From positions 640 through 8,347 of the forward strand of contig DMHJ01000015.1 in NCBI GenBank assembly GCA_003449495.1: a DNA stretch of 7,708 nucleotides. Reading direction: 5' to 3'. Positions within the stretch are counted from its first letter, which is position 1. Each line of letters opens with the position of its first letter. The stretch comes from Clostridiales bacterium UBA8153. GTDB taxonomy: Bacteria > Bacillota > Sulfobacillia > UBA8153. A model generated the notes under the pieces. That model searched no databases, was not told where the DNA came from, and saw only the letters and a list, made by a program, of their open reading frames with translations. Positions 5,216 through 7,708 of this stretch are shown in pieces. A program made the position numbers and the translations under genes.

Positions 5216-6493
5216 GTGCGCGAGTACCGTGAGTTACCCAGCTGGCAAGAGGTGACCGACGCCCAGTGGCAGGACTGGCGGTGGCAGGTGAAAAACCGCC
5301 TGACCACCCCGGAGGAACTCTCCCGGGTCCTCCCCCTGTCTGCCGGGGAGTTGGAAGAAATGCGGAAAACCCTGCGGGTGTTGCCCATGGCCATCACCCC
5401 CTACTACGCCGCCCTCATGGACCCGGACGATCCTTCCTGTCCCATCCGCAGGCAGGCCGTGCCTTCTGGAGCGGAGCTTTTGACCGGCCCGGGGGAGGTG
5501 CGGGACCCCCTGGCCGAGGATGCCGATGCCCCGGTGCCCGGCCTTACCCACCGCTACCCGGACCGGGTCCTGCTTTTAGTCACCGACCAGTGCTCCATGT
5601 ATTGCCGGCACTGCACCCGGCGCCGCCTGGTGGGGGTGACCGACCGGGCCGCCCCGCCCGAGCGAGTCGCCGCCGGTCTCACCTACATCCGGGACCACCC
5701 CCAGGTGCGGGATGTGCTGCTCTCCGGAGGAGACCCCCTGCTGGTGGGGGATGAGTTCCTGGAAGGCATCATCTCCCGGCTACGGGAGATCCCCCACGTG
5801 GAGATCATCCGCCTGGGCACGCGGACGCCGGTGGTCATGCCCATGCGCATTACGCCCAAACTCTGTGCCATGCTGGCCCACTACCATCCGGTGTGGGTGA
5901 ACACCCATTTCAACCACCCGCTGGAGCTTACCCCGGAGGCCGTAGCCGCCTGCGCCCGTCTGGCCAACGCCGGCATCCCCCTGGGCAACCAGAGCGTGTT
6001 GCTGCGCGGGGTGAACGACTGCCCGGTGGTGATGAAACGGCTGGTGCACGGCCTCCTGAAGGCCCGGGTCCGCCCCTACTATATCTACCAGTGCGACCTT
6101 TCCTGGGGGCTGGAGGGATTCCGCACCAGCGTGCGGCGGGGCTTGGAGATCATGGAGCTTTTGCGCGGGCACACCACCGGCCTGGCCGTCCCCACCTACG
6201 TGGTGGACGCCCCGGGCGGTGGCGGGAAGATCCCGGTCATGCCCAACTACCTGCTGTCGATGAGCGAGGATAAGGTGATCCTGAGAAACTACGAGGGCGT
6301 CATCGCCGCCTACACCGAGCCCCACCCCCGCCCGGAAGACCGGACCAGACCGTGTCGGCTGTGCGGCAGCGGGCATGAGGAGTTTGACGTGGGGCTGGGC
6401 CGGCTGTTCAGCGGGGCATCTACCAGTTTGGAGCCGTCCGACTTGCCGCGCTTGGAGCGCCGGGCGGGGAGCTGTCCCCACGCCGGGCCCTAG
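5216..6493 (+). CDS. kamA: L-lysine 2,3-aminomutase (radical SAM, PLP)
   Basis: It converts L-lysine to L-beta-lysine using a [4Fe-4S] cluster, SAM and PLP, the first step of lysine fermentation. The GTG start at 5216 is set by GGGGAGG (5202-5208), 7 nt upstream, and gives 425 aa, close to the 416 of Clostridium subterminale. Cluster ligands are Cys126, Cys130 and Cys133 in CSMYCRHC; LSGGDPL is at 169-175; the PLP lysine is Lys338 in GGGGKIP. Asp294 and Asp331 match the two aspartates that hold the lysine side-chain amine, favouring lysine over glutamate 2,3-aminomutase. Full length and the long C-terminal region argue against EpmB. Of the four zinc-site cysteines known from C. subterminale, Cys269, Cys380 and Cys383 appear present, but the one matching Cys375 seems to be Arg378. 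It precedes kamB by 17 nt. Confidence 0.95.
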   Translation: MREYRELPSWQEVTDAQWQDWRWQVKNRLTTPEELSRVLPLSAGELEEMRKTLRVLPMAITPYYAALMDPDDPSCPIRRQAVPSGAELLTGPGEVRDPLAEDADAPVPGLTHRYPDRVLLLVTDQCSMYCRHCTRRRLVGVTDRAAPPERVAAGLTYIRDHPQVRDVLLSGGDPLLVGDEFLEGIISRLREIPHVEIIRLGTRTPVVMPMRITPKLCAMLAHYHPVWVNTHFNHPLELTPEAVAACARLANAGIPLGNQSVLLRGVNDCPVVMKRLVHGLLKARVRPYYIYQCDLSWGLEGFRTSVRRGLEIMELLRGHTTGLAVPTYVVDAPGGGGKIPVMPNYLLSMSEDKVILRNYEGVIAAYTEPHPRPEDRTRPCRLCGSGHEEFDVGLGRLFSGASTSLEPSDLPRLERRAGSCPHAGP

Positions 6494-6510
6494 CGAGACG
6501 GGGGGAACGC

Positions 6511-7581
6511 ATGGAGCTGGCCGGTTTGGTGGCCAAGTCGGGCTGCCGGGCGTTGTGCCTGGTCGGTACGGCCAAGAACGTGGGTAAGACCACGGTGTTC
6601 AACCATTTGTGCCGGCAGCTCTCGCCCACCAGAAAGCTCGGGCTGATGTCCACCGGCCGGGACGGAGAGCCTTTAGACCTGGTCACCGGGGAGCCCAAGC
6701 CCGCCGTGTATGTGCCCGGCGGTGCCCTCTTGGCCACTGCCGAACACGTGCTCACCGCCAGCGAGGTGTATGCCGAGATCCTGCAGGTACTCCCCCTGGA
6801 CACCCGGTTCGGCAGCATCACCGTGGGCAGGGTGCGGGAAGCGGGCACCATCGAGCTGGTGGGACCGGACAGCGCCTCCGGGGTGCGGCAGGTGGTGGGC
6901 GCCCTGTTCCGGCACGGGGCCGAGCTGGTGCTGGTGGATGGGTCCATCGACCGGCGGGCGGCGGCGGCCCCGGCCATCACCGGCAACGTCATCCTGGTCA
7001 CCGGAGCGGCCCTGGCTCCCTCGCTGCCGGCCATTGCGGAACAGACGGCGCTCTGGCTGGAGCTGTTCAGTTTGGGGCCGGTAAAACACCGGCAGCTGGC
7101 CCGGGCGGCCGCCCGGGCCGTGGGCGAGCGGGCGGTGACCTTGTTGGACCAAGACGGGCGGCCCCACCCGCTGCGGCTGCGCACGGCCTTGGACGCTTCC
7201 GCCGCCATCTACGCGGCGGTGGACGAACGCACGGCGGCGGTAGTCCTGGGCGGCGCCCTCACCGACCAGCTGCTGCAGGCGTTCTTGGCCTACCCCAAGC
7301 TGGTAAAACGCCTGGTCTTCGTGGTGCACGACGCCACCCGGGTGTTCGTGGGGCGGCGGGTGTATCAGCACTGGCTGCGGGCCGGGGGCCGGGTGGAGGT
7401 AGTCGCCCCCATCCGGGTGCTGGCCTTGGCGGTAAACCCGGCCGGGCCGGGGGGCAGCTCCTACGACCCGGAGGCGTTTTTCGACAGCCTGTCCCGCATC
7501 GCCCACCCGTTGCCCACCTTCGATGTGGTCATGGGCCTGTCCCGAGAGGGGGAAGCGGCATGGTCCCAAGCCAGACCCTGA
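6511..7581 (+). CDS. kamB: KamB-type P-loop protein, lysine 5,6-aminomutase reactivase subunit
   Basis: The 356-aa protein begins with a nucleotide-binding segment containing a P-loop, GTAKNVGKTT (residues 19-28), after a short hydrophobic strand (RALCLV). VLVDGS (140-145) could be a Walker B-like strand. The rest has no domain I can name; a hydrophobic strand, TAAVVLGGAL, is near 240. Identity rests on the P-loop plus position: in lysine-fermentation clusters the gene between kamA and a MutS-like gene is kamB. KamB and KamC are annotated as reactivating the B12-dependent lysine 5,6-aminomutase KamDE, presumably by exchanging damaged cobalamin. I infer that role here. The start ATG 6511 follows GGGGGG at 6500-6505. 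The 3' end overlaps kamC. No transmembrane segment or signal peptide is evident. Confidence 0.82.
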   Translation: MELAGLVAKSGCRALCLVGTAKNVGKTTVFNHLCRQLSPTRKLGLMSTGRDGEPLDLVTGEPKPAVYVPGGALLATAEHVLTASEVYAEILQVLPLDTRFGSITVGRVREAGTIELVGPDSASGVRQVVGALFRHGAELVLVDGSIDRRAAAAPAITGNVILVTGAALAPSLPAIAEQTALWLELFSLGPVKHRQLARAAARAVGERAVTLLDQDGRPHPLRLRTALDASAAIYAAVDERTAAVVLGGALTDQLLQAFLAYPKLVKRLVFVVHDATRVFVGRRVYQHWLRAGGRVEVVAPIRVLALAVNPAGPGGSSYDPEAFFDSLSRIAHPLPTFDVVMGLSREGEAAWSQARP

Positions 7582-7708
7582 TGTCCCGGGCCAGCGGCGC
7601 CGCCCTGGGCTTCGAGGCGGTATGGCGGCTCCTGGACCCGCTGTCCCCCTTTGGGCGCGAGGCCAAGGCCCGGGTGGCTCCCGCCTTTCCCGGCCAGGAA
7701 GGCGAGCT
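7560..7708 (+). CDS. kamC: KamC, MutS-like reactivase ATPase (5' end only)
   Basis: Only the first 49 codons are present; the frame is open to the window edge. The ATG at 7560 has AGGGGG (7547-7552) 7 nt upstream and overlaps kamB by 22 nt. A second in-frame ATG at 7581 (TGATG overlap with the kamB stop) is a possible but less well-placed start. The visible protein contains RLLDPLSPFGREAK (23-36), a stretch I associate with the start of the MutS-like proteins in lysine aminomutase clusters. The MutS ATPase domain would lie outside the window. Call depends on position after kamB and this short match. Confidence 0.7.
   Translation, partial: MVPSQTLMSRASGAALGFEAVWRLLDPLSPFGREAKARVAPAFPGQEGE

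Noticed and set aside
4390..5397. 335-codon minus-strand frame opposite kdd/kamA
   Set aside because: It spans two firmly identified genes and the intergenic SD of kamA; no motifs, so a GC-driven shadow.
1..7708. CRISPR array, tRNA, rRNA, insertion sequence or prophage elements
   Set aside because: No regularly spaced repeats, RNA gene signatures, transposase or terminal inverted repeats were seen.

Overview
The window is a GC-rich (roughly two-thirds G+C by eye), gene-dense bacterial segment. Every gene is on the + strand. Strong G-rich Shine-Dalgarno sequences, a RocR-type sigma-54 activator and an anaerobic lysine-fermentation cluster suggest an anaerobic, amino-acid-fermenting, high-GC Firmicute (Clostridia or Symbiobacterium-like, possibly thermophilic). 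That placement is inference; no marker gene fixes the species.

Layout: 1-350 has no convincing gene. It holds two unassigned hairpins, a weak terminator-like hairpin and a good extended -10 promoter (TSS near 289). Positions 364-2538 are a compact polyamine cassette: pyruvoyl-dependent arginine decarboxylase (pdaD), spermidine synthase (speE) and agmatinase (speB). speE and speB overlap by one base. A very stable hairpin at 2550-2581 covers the ribosome-binding site of the next gene, a PAS-AAA+-Fis sigma-54 activator resembling RocR (2591-3991). The gap at 3992-4131 is a control region with an inverted repeat at about -79, a repeated 12-mer, a near-consensus -24/-12 sigma-54 promoter, an embedded TATAAT, a perfect 12-bp tandem repeat and a strong SD. 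It drives the lysine cluster: kdd (3,5-diaminohexanoate dehydrogenase), kamA (lysine 2,3-aminomutase), kamB (P-loop reactivase subunit) and the first 49 codons of kamC (MutS-like reactivase ATPase), which runs off the right edge. kamD, kamE, kce and kal are expected beyond it but are not visible.

How it fits together: arginine is decarboxylated to agmatine and converted to putrescine and spermidine by the first cassette. L-lysine is converted to beta-lysine by KamA, then (by the B12 enzyme KamDE, kept active by KamB/KamC) to 3,5-diaminohexanoate, which Kdd oxidises. The PAS/sigma-54 regulator between the cassettes is the obvious candidate to switch on the lysine genes. No wholly unknown system is evident. 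The most worthwhile points are the sigma-54 control region, the regulator's leader hairpin, an apparent loss of one zinc-ligand cysteine in KamA, and the possible aminopropylagmatine route to spermidine.
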